Below, in pieces: positions 1 to 5,594 of a DNA stretch of 6,104 nucleotides; position 1 is the stretch's first letter; each line of letters starts with the position of its first letter. Position numbers and translations under genes: made by a program. The stretch is taken from the NCBI GenBank assembly GCA_003141915.1, contig PLNY01000083.1, positions 1 through 6,104 of the forward strand. Reading direction: 5' to 3'. Under the pieces are notes generated by a model. That model made no database searches. It was not told the DNA's origin and worked only from the letters and a program-made list of their open reading frames with translations. Origin of the DNA: Anaerolineae bacterium. Lineage in GTDB: Bacteria > Chloroflexota > Anaerolineae > Anaerolineales > Villigracilaceae.

Positions 1-66
1 GGAGGCTTGAGCCGTGCAACCCGCTGCAATGAGAATAGCTGAGAAAAACAGAAATATCTTTTTCAT
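1..66 (-). CDS. N-terminus of a predicted lipoprotein (partial, runs off the left edge)
   Basis: Reading from 66 down to 1 gives 22 codons with no stop. They encode a typical type II signal peptide: two lysines after Met, a hydrophobic core, then a lipobox, as in MKKIFLFFSAILIAAGC followed by TAQAS. Cys17 would be lipidated and the mature protein anchored outside the cytoplasmic membrane. The gene starts 16 bp after the stop codon of the CapA-family gene, on the same strand. There is no Shine-Dalgarno sequence in the gap, but a perfect TATAAT lies 8 nt before the ATG, which supports this start as that of a leaderless message. The function cannot be told because the mature domain is outside the window. 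The start and the lipoprotein nature are fairly secure. Confidence 0.72.
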   Translation of the reverse strand, partial: MKKIFLFFSAILIAAGCTAQAS

Positions 67-74
67 ATACAAGG

Positions 75-80
75 ATTATA
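75..80 (-). promoter_or_regulatory. Predicted -10 box of a leaderless promoter for the left-edge lipoprotein gene
   Basis: The minus strand reads ACTATAATC, with a perfect TATAAT at 80-75 followed by 8 nt (CCTTGTAT) and then the ATG at 66. A start of transcription about 7 nt after the -10 box would fall at or next to the A of the ATG, so little or no 5' leader is expected; the gap also has no Shine-Dalgarno sequence. The -35 region at the usual 17-bp spacing (TTTTCC, 103-98) is weak. The box lies 3' of the CapA stop codon. The same arrangement occurs before the CapA-family gene, which raises confidence in both. Confidence 0.5.
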
Positions 81-82
81 GT

Positions 83-1732
83 TTACCAGCCGCTGAGGGA
101 AAAATATTCGGTCAAAAAAGCGGCGCGTTCATCGGCAGTCATTGGACGCGGGCGCGAGTAATCTTCGAGCATCGCAGTTAATAACTCGGTGCTGATGTAC
201 CGTCCCTCATAGAAAACATGCCGGTCAATAAACTCCCGTCGAATGCCTGGCATCTTGGGATCATCACCCATCTGATCAAAAAATAGATTCCCAAGCCCAT
301 AATGGATAAAGCCGCCCTGGTAGAACTCCATGGATTGCGGGAAATGAGCCTGACTGCCTTGCACAATGTCCGCCCCGGCTTGAGCCATCAAACGAAAATC
401 CCTGACCTGTGCAGCAAATGGTTGGGAATCAAGGGTCTCGTAATATTGGAAAGTCATGATGACAAGGTAACCCTGGCTTCGCAATTGCGCGATCTGCTGG
501 GTCACGTAATTGTAGTCGCAGGGCGCTGCCCCGGGACGATCACTCGCGGCGGTCGGATATTGTCCAATATTCACTGAATTGCATCCAATGAAGGCAATCT
601 TGTTTCCATGATTTTCAATAAGCAAAGGCTGACGCGCGTCGCTGAGATTTTCTCCCCCGCCATAATAAAGGATATTGTTCTGGCGGTAGAGCGCCAGGGT
701 ATCTAAAAAAGGCTGCGGACCATAATCGATCAGGTGATTACCCGTTAGTTCCACCACATCCGCACCAACGTAATTCAGGAGTGCAATGTAACTGGGATCA
801 CTGCAAAATTTCAAGCCTATCAAGTCCATCACCGGCGGAGGGCATAAATCGTAGAACGAAGTCTCATTACTGATATGCGTGATGTCAGCCTGGGCGAGCC
901 AAGCTTGAATGTCGCGGCCAGGATACGTGATGCCTTTGATATTCATCATATAGGCTGTCCCTCGCACCAGAGATGTTGTTCCCGTCATAACCACGACCGT
1001 CATCTTCGATGGATCGCGATTCGATGGAGGCAGAGCAGGCAAGGGCGAAACAGGACAAGGATCAATACAAGATAACCGGAAAGAGATCATTAAAGGATAT
1101 TTAATGGTGGTCCCTGATAAGGTTTGTGAGCTGACAAAGTTTTTATCGATAGGCGATTGACTATCCACGGTCAGCACCTTCCAGCGCGGATCTAAATTTT
1201 CAAAAGGAACAATTGCCCACGACGGTCTGTCACGCCAGGCGATATCCAATAATTGATCAGAAGGCGCTGTCTGAATGATCCCCGGCGCAGGCGGACCCCA
1301 AACCGCACTAAACACTGCGAGAGTCGCCGCGTCCATCAGGAATGGTCTTCCGCTGAACGGAGTAGTTGATGACCCGTGCCAACCATCCATTAATTCCTTC
1401 GACGTGACGCCGTCGATCACTGTTGGAAATGGCGTAACTAAAGCATAGATCCAATTGGTTTCCCGATTTTCTCCCAAAAGCGGTTCATTGTCATCAATGT
1501 CAAGTCTCAAATTGGAATATGCCGAATCAAGACTGACCCAGAGACTCCATTTCAGCGCAATTTGACGAAGCGCGTCAGGAACCAGCGGATTGATCCATAA
1601 TATTGGCACCCCATTGCCCATGGAAGCTTCCGGCGTGGAAGGCAAAGGCTGAATCAAAAATTGAGGAGCGCCCTCTATCGAGGGCAGGCAGGCGCTCAGC
1701 AGAAGCACAAGGATCAGAATGAGCTTTTTCAC
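83..1732 (-). CDS. CapA-family (PGA_cap metallophosphoesterase-like) lipoprotein with an N-terminal binding-protein-like domain
   Basis: The product has 549 residues and starts with GTG at 1732. It begins with a lipoprotein signal peptide (MKKLILILVLLLSAC, lipobox LSA-Cys15), so the protein should be anchored on the outer face of the membrane. Residues about 25-222 form a domain I cannot assign firmly; phrases such as VTPFPTVIDGVTSKEL and LDPRWKVLTVD recall type II periplasmic binding (PstS-like) folds. A Pro-rich linker (about 222-243) leads to a PGA_cap domain at about 244-490. That domain shows Asn289-Glu290, TGNHLIDYG (Asn332, His333, Asp336), GSQAHFPQ (His463) and the closing HYGLGNLFFDQ. 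CapA proteins are calcineurin-like metallophosphoesterases named after poly-gamma-glutamate capsule work; most standalone relatives have no proven substrate. The usual first-motif Gly-Asp is Gly-Thr here (251-252), and the usual His-Trp-Gly region reads FQYYE, so metal binding may be altered. No capB or capC is adjacent. The family call is secure; the function is open. Confidence 0.88.
   Translation of the reverse strand: MKKLILILVLLLSACLPSIEGAPQFLIQPLPSTPEASMGNGVPILWINPLVPDALRQIALKWSLWVSLDSAYSNLRLDIDDNEPLLGENRETNWIYALVTPFPTVIDGVTSKELMDGWHGSSTTPFSGRPFLMDAATLAVFSAVWGPPAPGIIQTAPSDQLLDIAWRDRPSWAIVPFENLDPRWKVLTVDSQSPIDKNFVSSQTLSGTTIKYPLMISFRLSCIDPCPVSPLPALPPSNRDPSKMTVVVMTGTTSLVRGTAYMMNIKGITYPGRDIQAWLAQADITHISNETSFYDLCPPPVMDLIGLKFCSDPSYIALLNYVGADVVELTGNHLIDYGPQPFLDTLALYRQNNILYYGGGENLSDARQPLLIENHGNKIAFIGCNSVNIGQYPTAASDRPGAAPCDYNYVTQQIAQLRSQGYLVIMTFQYYETLDSQPFAAQVRDFRLMAQAGADIVQGSQAHFPQSMEFYQGGFIHYGLGNLFFDQMGDDPKMPGIRREFIDRHVFYEGRYISTELLTAMLEDYSRPRPMTADERAAFLTEYFSLSGW
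1670..1685 (-). other. Short perfect inverted repeat inside the 5' end of the CapA-family gene
   Basis: GCCCTC-TATC-GAGGGC forms a 6-bp GC-rich stem with a 4-nt loop. It lies 48-63 nt into the coding region, just after the lipobox cysteine codon, over codons for Pro-Ser-Ile-Glu-Gly-Ala. It could fold in the mRNA and affect early translation, but codons for small residues alone could also produce it by chance. Confidence 0.3.
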
Positions 1733-1740
1733 GAAGATTG

Positions 1741-1746
1741 ATTATA
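1741..1746 (-). promoter_or_regulatory. Predicted -10 box of a leaderless promoter for the CapA-family gene
   Basis: The minus strand reads ACTATAATC, then seven more bases, then GTGAAAAAG. TATAAT ends 8 nt before the GTG start, the same distance and the same 9-base core as before the neighbouring lipoprotein gene. The 8-nt gap CAATCTTC holds no Shine-Dalgarno motif. Transcription about 7 nt after the box would start at or beside the GTG. A possible -35 element (TTGATT at 1772-1767) sits 20 bp upstream, which is too far to be convincing. The promoter would separate the CapA gene from the menC operon upstream. Confidence 0.5.
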
Positions 1747-1775
1747 GTCGTAGAAATTCGCGCAAAAATCAAAAC

Positions 1776-1799
1776 TCATTCCGGTTTAACTTCAAAATG
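1776..1799 (-). repeat. Imperfect direct repeat: decayed second copy of the menC 3' end
   Basis: On the minus strand this segment reads as the codons H-F-E-V-K-P-E followed by TGA. The true end of menC, at 1920-1897, reads H-L-E-L-K-P-M followed by TGA. The two 24-bp segments agree at 18 positions, and 15 of 17 over the core GGTTTAACTTCAAAATG (1783-1799) against GGTTTAAGTTCAAGATG (1904-1920). They lie 121 bp apart and bracket the palindromic repeat at 1798-1894. This looks like a target duplication made when the repeat inserted at the menC terminus, or a duplication left by repair. The mechanism is inference; the similarity is directly visible. Confidence 0.55.
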
Positions 1800-1894
1800 T
1801 CATTGTCCGCCGCGCAGATCCATGCGCGGGCGAAGCGATCCCCTCGTCAAGCCGGAGATTGCATCATCGGGGAAAATGCCTTCCTGCAATGACA
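1798..1894. repeat. 97-bp palindromic MITE-like intergenic repeat
   Basis: The element is bounded by perfect 8-bp terminal inverted repeats, TGTCATTG (1798-1805) and CAATGACA (1887-1894). Inside are two more hairpins: CCGCGCA-GATCCA-TGCGCGG (1810-1829), and GCGATCCCC (1835-1843) pairing with GGAGATTGC (1854-1862) around a 10-nt loop, with one mismatch and one wobble pair. It has no room for a protein. From memory, the ends and the core GCGATC...GAGATTGC resemble the widespread bacterial repeats of the type GTCATTGCGAGG...CGAAGCAATCTC, which are scattered in many copies in Chloroflexota and other phyla; no search was possible here. It lies 2 bp past the menC stop codon and upstream of the CapA promoter. 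Transcribed from menC it would fold strongly and end in TTTT, so it may also slow or stop transcription, but it lacks a long T-tract. Confidence 0.65.
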
Positions 1895-1896
1895 GA

Positions 1897-3009
1897 TCAC
1901 ATTGGTTTAAGTTCAAGATGAGCCAGTGTGAACGAACTCAACGCGTCTTCATCAATCGTCACGCCGAGACCCACGCCGCGCGGAACATCAATCGTGCTGT
2001 CGTTGTTGAGCGAAAAACGCTCGTGGGTAATATCGCGTTTGTAATAACGATCCGATGCAGAAATATCACCAGGCAAAATAAAGTTTGGCAAAGATGCCAG
2101 CGCTAAATTCGAGGCGCGCCCCACACCGGTCTCCAACATGCCGCCGCACCACACTGGCATCTCGTGAGCCAGACACAAGTCGTGCACTTCCACCGCCTGG
2201 CTCAACCCGCCGACACGTCCGGCCTTGATATTGATGATCCGGCATGCTTTCATCTCAATCGCGTAACGCGCGTGGCGCGGCGATAAAATACTTTCGTCGA
2301 GGCAGATCGGCGTGCGGAATTGTTCCTGCAATTTATGGTGATCCCAAATATCATCCTCGAATAACGGCTGTTCGATCAGCAAAAGATTCATCTCATCGAA
2401 GGGTTGGAGCGACTGCGCCGACTCCAGCGAATAGGCCGAGTTCGCATCCACTTGCAGGCGAAGATTCGGAAATGCCTTTCGGACGGCGGACGCATCGCCG
2501 ACATCGCGTCCCGGCTTGATTTTGATTTTGACGCGCGCATAACCGCTCTTCACATAATCGGTCACGTTTCTCACCAGGACTTCGGGCGACTCCTGCAGCC
2601 CGACCGATACGCCCACTTCAACCTTATCCCGTTTGCCGCCTAACATTTCGCGCAGAGATTTTTTATCGCGTTTGCCAAGCAAATCCCACAACGCCATCTC
2701 GATGCCCGCCTTGGCAAGAAGATGTCCGCGAATTCCAGAAACACGATTCTGAAAATCGGCCGCGTCTTTGACATCCTGTCCAAGCATCAACTGCGCGATG
2801 TAATCTTTGATGATATGCCATGCCGTGCCGACTGTCTCGTAGTTATAACCGGGCAATTGATCTGCAACGCATTCGCCATAACCGATCAGCCCGCCGGATC
2901 GAATCAAGATGATGATACATTCGCGATCCACTTCACGCCCGAACGACGTCTCGAACGGCGCGACCAGCGGCATGTTAATATGATGAAGAGAAATGGAATC
3001 GATTTTCAT
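1897..3009 (-). CDS. menC: o-Succinylbenzoate synthase / N-acylamino-acid racemase family enzyme (enolase superfamily)
   Basis: The product has 370 residues, close to the usual length of about 370 for the NSAR/OSBS group of the muconate-lactonizing subgroup. The N-terminal capping domain (about 1-125) includes SFGREVDRECIIILI and GYGECVAD; the barrel follows. The catalytic set appears complete: Lys161-Ile-Lys163 in VKIKIKPG on strand 2, metal ligands Asp188 (VDAN), Glu213 (IEQP) and Asp238 (LDES), and Lys262 (NIKAGRVGG) on strand 6. The late motif CGGMLETGVGR is also typical. OSBS dehydrates SHCHC to o-succinylbenzoate in menaquinone synthesis; close relatives racemise N-acylamino acids, and many do both. 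No other men gene is visible, so the physiological substrate is uncertain. The gene starts 18 bp after the glycosyltransferase stop, with only a weak GGAT-type ribosome site, and should be the last gene of that operon. Its last codons are duplicated downstream, beyond the palindromic repeat. Confidence 0.88.
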   Translation of the reverse strand: MKIDSISLHHINMPLVAPFETSFGREVDRECIIILIRSGGLIGYGECVADQLPGYNYETVGTAWHIIKDYIAQLMLGQDVKDAADFQNRVSGIRGHLLAKAGIEMALWDLLGKRDKKSLREMLGGKRDKVEVGVSVGLQESPEVLVRNVTDYVKSGYARVKIKIKPGRDVGDASAVRKAFPNLRLQVDANSAYSLESAQSLQPFDEMNLLLIEQPLFEDDIWDHHKLQEQFRTPICLDESILSPRHARYAIEMKACRIINIKAGRVGGLSQAVEVHDLCLAHEMPVWCGGMLETGVGRASNLALASLPNFILPGDISASDRYYKRDITHERFSLNNDSTIDVPRGVGLGVTIDEDALSSFTLAHLELKPM

Positions 3010-3027
3010 TTTTATCCAGTTGCTTTC

Positions 3028-5031
3028 TCAAAAGTTTTTGCACGAAAGAGCCTGCTTGACCTGATCAATGACTGCCGCATCGGGCGATGATAGCTGGCTG
3101 AAGCGCGACCAATTGGCGCACAACATGGTCCCGAGATTCGCAGTGAGTTTTTGAGCGGCAAGAGTCAAATCATGGGCTTTCTGCCAGTTCCCCGTCTGGG
3201 CATAGGCTTCGATGAAGGGAAGATATTCCGCGCCATATTGAGGAGCCAACCCTTTTTGCATTGCCTGCTGATGGAGAGCCATGACCGTTTTCCAGTCTTT
3301 TGATTGGCGCGCAAGATCGGCCTTCTCGAAGAAGTAACACCAATCATGAACAGGTTCAGGGCCGAAAATGTTTGGATCCGGCGCGGCAGATGCAGGAGCG
3401 GGAATGATGCGGGAAAGATTGGAGACAGCGGTCAGCGCGCTTTGCTGAGTAGAATATATCGGGTCATCTGCATAAATTGTATCCAGCAGGCGCAGGCAAG
3501 CGGGGCCGCCTTGATGCAGAACGGAAATGCTATCAGAGGTGTTGCCCTGAAAATGAAGATTGCGGATGGAGTGGCTGATGGGAATCCCCGTTTTGGGAGA
3601 GTTCATAAACGGATCGTTCGTAAAAAACCAGTATGGAAGTGAACCGTTGTTCGTTTGATAATGATACAAAACATTGATCGCAAAGCCCGCATCATCTTCA
3701 GGTTCAGAGATCGAGGGTTGCTCAAAGGAAAGGAGGGCTGTATCCGGTTGAAGCGCAGGCGCACGCCAGTAAAGCTGCCAATAATAGTTACTCTGAACAC
3801 CCCAATCCACACGATATTTGTTAACCGTCAAAACTTGCGTGGTGATGGAAAAGACAAGCAGGATACTTAGAACAATCTTTTGCTTTGAAGAACGAACCAG
3901 CCAAAGAAGAAGCGCAATAAGGATGAGGCCCGCGCCGATCATGGGAGCCAGAGAAAGACGGTCATCCCAGCGTCCGCCTGCACTAATTTGCTTGCCAAAA
4001 GTCCATACCGGAAAAGCGCCGAGAACAAATGCGAAAAAGCCGACCACGAAGATGGAAGCCGGAAATGAATTCTCCTGCGAGTCTTTCTCACTCGCATCTT
4101 GAAAGATCGCGAAGATGATTGTGAGCAAAATACCCAGCCCGAAAGCAAGCCACGTCACCTTGCTTTGAAATGTGAAGCCGTCAATGTTGGCAATGGCGCC
4201 GGTCCAGACCTGCAACGTGGAATAGATCAAGTCGAGGAATGCGTGAGTAAGTAAATTAAATACACTCCCCATCAAAGATCCAGATCCGTGCAGGATGCGT
4301 ATATCATTGGCGCGCACCGCCACTTGATGAGGAAAAATAATAAACCGCCACCAAAAATAAAATGCGGTAATCAGCAGATAAGGCAAGTATCGGATTACAG
4401 TTTTTCCCAGCGACCGCAAAATCTTTTTATTGTCCACGAAGACAAGCATCCACAACAAGAGCGGCCGGATCAATTCGAGGCCCACGAAATATTCGATGGT
4501 GAATAGATGAACGAAAGTCGCCAGCCATGAAAGCGGAAAAAGAATCCAAGCCCATTTGGGACGTTTCACCGCGAGGAACATCAAATAGATGGATAAAGCA
4601 AACAAAAAAAATGCCGCAAAATGGCGATTGAACGCAGTGGATATAGATTGTTCAAGAAAACCGGGGTAGACGATCAATAACGCGCCAAGCCAGCGGAGGT
4701 GGTTTTTATACCGAGGCCAAAGCAAAGTAAGCGAAAGAACAAGAAATAGAATTCCCCCCCAGCGATATAGCAGTGTGACAATATGCCAGCCTATGGGATT
4801 GGAGCCGACAAGAAAATAAGTTAACTGGTAAGTCCAGGGAAACGGGCGATCATTGGTATAGAAGCCGGACTGCAATAGCGGTTTGAGCTTTGTGAACATC
4901 ACGACTTCCCAGTCGTCCCAGTAGAAGCCCAAATAAGTTAAACAATATCCATAGCTGACAAAGCCGATCAATAACAAAGCTGCTGGATAGAACCAGTACT
5001 TCTCGGAAATTTTTTTCGACAAAGAACTCAT
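3028..5031 (-). CDS. Polytopic GT-C-type glycosyltransferase-like membrane protein with a soluble C-terminal domain
   Basis: The product has 667 residues. About 11-12 membrane helices lie between residues 14 and 402, for example 14-34, 83-105, 137-155, 160-199, 212-232, 291-310, 324-345, 361-379 and 385-402. The first extracytoplasmic loop carries an acidic pair (Asp39-Asp40 in FYWDDWE) followed by RPFPWTYQLTYFLVG and GWHIVTLLYR. This is the layout of lipid-phosphate-sugar-dependent GT-C enzymes (PMT/ArnT-like), in which that loop holds the catalytic acid. A later loop has GGRWDDRLSLAP (353-363). Residues about 405-667 are soluble; 565-633 look like a pair of TPR-type helical repeats (DWKTVMALHQQAM and NWQKAHDLTLAAQ). 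Donor and acceptor cannot be told. The ATG at 5031 overlaps the TGA of the zinc-ribbon gene (ATGA, 5031-5028), so translation is probably coupled. The membrane topology is secure; the glycosyltransferase role is a family-level inference. Confidence 0.75.
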   Translation of the reverse strand: MSSLSKKISEKYWFYPAALLLIGFVSYGYCLTYLGFYWDDWEVVMFTKLKPLLQSGFYTNDRPFPWTYQLTYFLVGSNPIGWHIVTLLYRWGGILFLVLSLTLLWPRYKNHLRWLGALLIVYPGFLEQSISTAFNRHFAAFFLFALSIYLMFLAVKRPKWAWILFPLSWLATFVHLFTIEYFVGLELIRPLLLWMLVFVDNKKILRSLGKTVIRYLPYLLITAFYFWWRFIIFPHQVAVRANDIRILHGSGSLMGSVFNLLTHAFLDLIYSTLQVWTGAIANIDGFTFQSKVTWLAFGLGILLTIIFAIFQDASEKDSQENSFPASIFVVGFFAFVLGAFPVWTFGKQISAGGRWDDRLSLAPMIGAGLILIALLLWLVRSSKQKIVLSILLVFSITTQVLTVNKYRVDWGVQSNYYWQLYWRAPALQPDTALLSFEQPSISEPEDDAGFAINVLYHYQTNNGSLPYWFFTNDPFMNSPKTGIPISHSIRNLHFQGNTSDSISVLHQGGPACLRLLDTIYADDPIYSTQQSALTAVSNLSRIIPAPASAAPDPNIFGPEPVHDWCYFFEKADLARQSKDWKTVMALHQQAMQKGLAPQYGAEYLPFIEAYAQTGNWQKAHDLTLAAQKLTANLGTMLCANWSRFSQLSSPDAAVIDQVKQALSCKNF

Positions 5032-5546
5032 CCGATCTTTGCTTCCCCATCATCTTCCATTTTCAAGTTGCGCAAGGCTTCATCCATGCTGAGGCTTTCC
5101 TGCTTCATGCCGGGCACGGGCGTGCCGCAATACGGACAAATATTCCACGGCAATTCCATCAGCTTGCCGCAATGATGACAAGCTTTTTTTAGCTTGGTAT
5201 TGCAATTCGGGCAGACCTGCCAATCGTCTTTGACACGTCGTTCACAACCCGGACAAAGCGGCAGGTCTTCCAGCGATTGAAGCAAAGTTTCTTCTTCGAG
5301 TGTGTGCTGATATTCCTCTTCCAGCGTTCGCGCGGGACGAAGAATCAAATAAACCAGCACGCCCGGCAAATTCAACACCGCAACCAATAACGCCGAAAGA
5401 ATATGCACCAACGGATCGCGGGCGCGGGTGCGGATATCACGATACGTCCAAATGACGAGCGCAATCCACAAGGCGGCTAAAAAGGCTCCGCCGAATCCGG
5501 TTAACACAAGCACGAAATTGCTGAGGAAAGTCGGGTCGAAGTTCAT
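5028..5546 (-). CDS. Small membrane protein with a C-terminal double zinc ribbon
   Basis: The product has 172 residues. Two hydrophobic helices (about 10-34 and 47-69) flank a short basic loop (TYRDIRTRARD). A Glu-rich linker follows (74-95), then four CxxC knuckles: Cys98/Cys101 (CPGC), Cys112/Cys115 (CPNC), Cys123/Cys126 (CHHC) and Cys137/Cys140 (CPYC). These make two zinc sites, as in DZANK-type zinc ribbons. The tail (about 146-172) is acidic and soluble. The ribbon most likely lies on the cytoplasmic side as a protein-protein or scaffolding module; no catalytic residues are seen. The ATG at 5546 has a good Shine-Dalgarno sequence (AGAGGAAG, 5561-5554). It is the first gene of the operon with the glycosyltransferase and menC. 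Such proteins are common and uncharacterised in Chloroflexota; a link to the glycosyltransferase is suggested only by the 4-bp overlap. Confidence 0.82.
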   Translation of the reverse strand: MNFDPTFLSNFVLVLTGFGGAFLAALWIALVIWTYRDIRTRARDPLVHILSALLVAVLNLPGVLVYLILRPARTLEEEYQHTLEEETLLQSLEDLPLCPGCERRVKDDWQVCPNCNTKLKKACHHCGKLMELPWNICPYCGTPVPGMKQESLSMDEALRNLKMEDDGEAKIG

Positions 5547-5553
5547 GGCTTCA

Positions 5554-5561
5554 CTTCCTCT
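5554..5561 (-). promoter_or_regulatory. Ribosome binding site of the zinc-ribbon gene
   Basis: AGAGGAAG on the minus strand lies 7 nt before the ATG at 5546. It is the clearest Shine-Dalgarno sequence in the window. It supports this start and contrasts with the two lipoprotein genes, which have none. Confidence 0.65.
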
Positions 5562-5564
5562 TGA

Positions 5565-5594
5565 ATTGTACCCTCCAATTGTTAGTTATGGCAA
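5565..5594 (-). promoter_or_regulatory. Predicted sigma70-type promoter for the zinc ribbon-glycosyltransferase-menC operon
   Basis: TTGCCA (5594-5589, five of six matches to TTGACA) and TACAAT (5570-5565, five of six to TATAAT) are separated by 18 bp. The -35 box overlaps the end of the propeller gene and its TAA stop. Transcription should start near 5558, giving a leader of only about 12 nt that would cut into the Shine-Dalgarno sequence. The promoter may therefore start a few bases earlier, or the match may be fortuitous with read-through from the propeller gene. Confidence 0.42.

Noticed and set aside
67..82. Terminator between the CapA-family gene and the next lipoprotein gene
   Set aside because: The 16-bp gap has no inverted repeat or T-tract; co-transcription from the CapA gene remains possible alongside the internal promoter.
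302..577. Plus-strand open frame of 91 codons inside the CapA-family gene
   Set aside because: It is fully antisense to the conserved PGA_cap domain, which has clear motifs on the other strand.
1800..1896. The palindromic repeat as a classic Rho-independent terminator of menC
   Set aside because: The hairpins are interrupted and only TTTT follows on the minus strand. Termination is possible, but the terminal inverted repeats and family resemblance fit a dispersed repeat better.
1738..2106. Plus-strand open frame of about 122 codons across the intergenic repeat and the menC 3' end
   Set aside because: It is antisense to menC over most of its length, crosses the palindromic repeat, is rich in Arg/His/Cys as expected for a shadow frame, and has no recognisable domain.
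2722..3090. Plus-strand open frame spanning the menC start and glycosyltransferase end
   Set aside because: It is a shadow of two well-supported minus-strand genes, with no domain and no convincing ribosome site noted.
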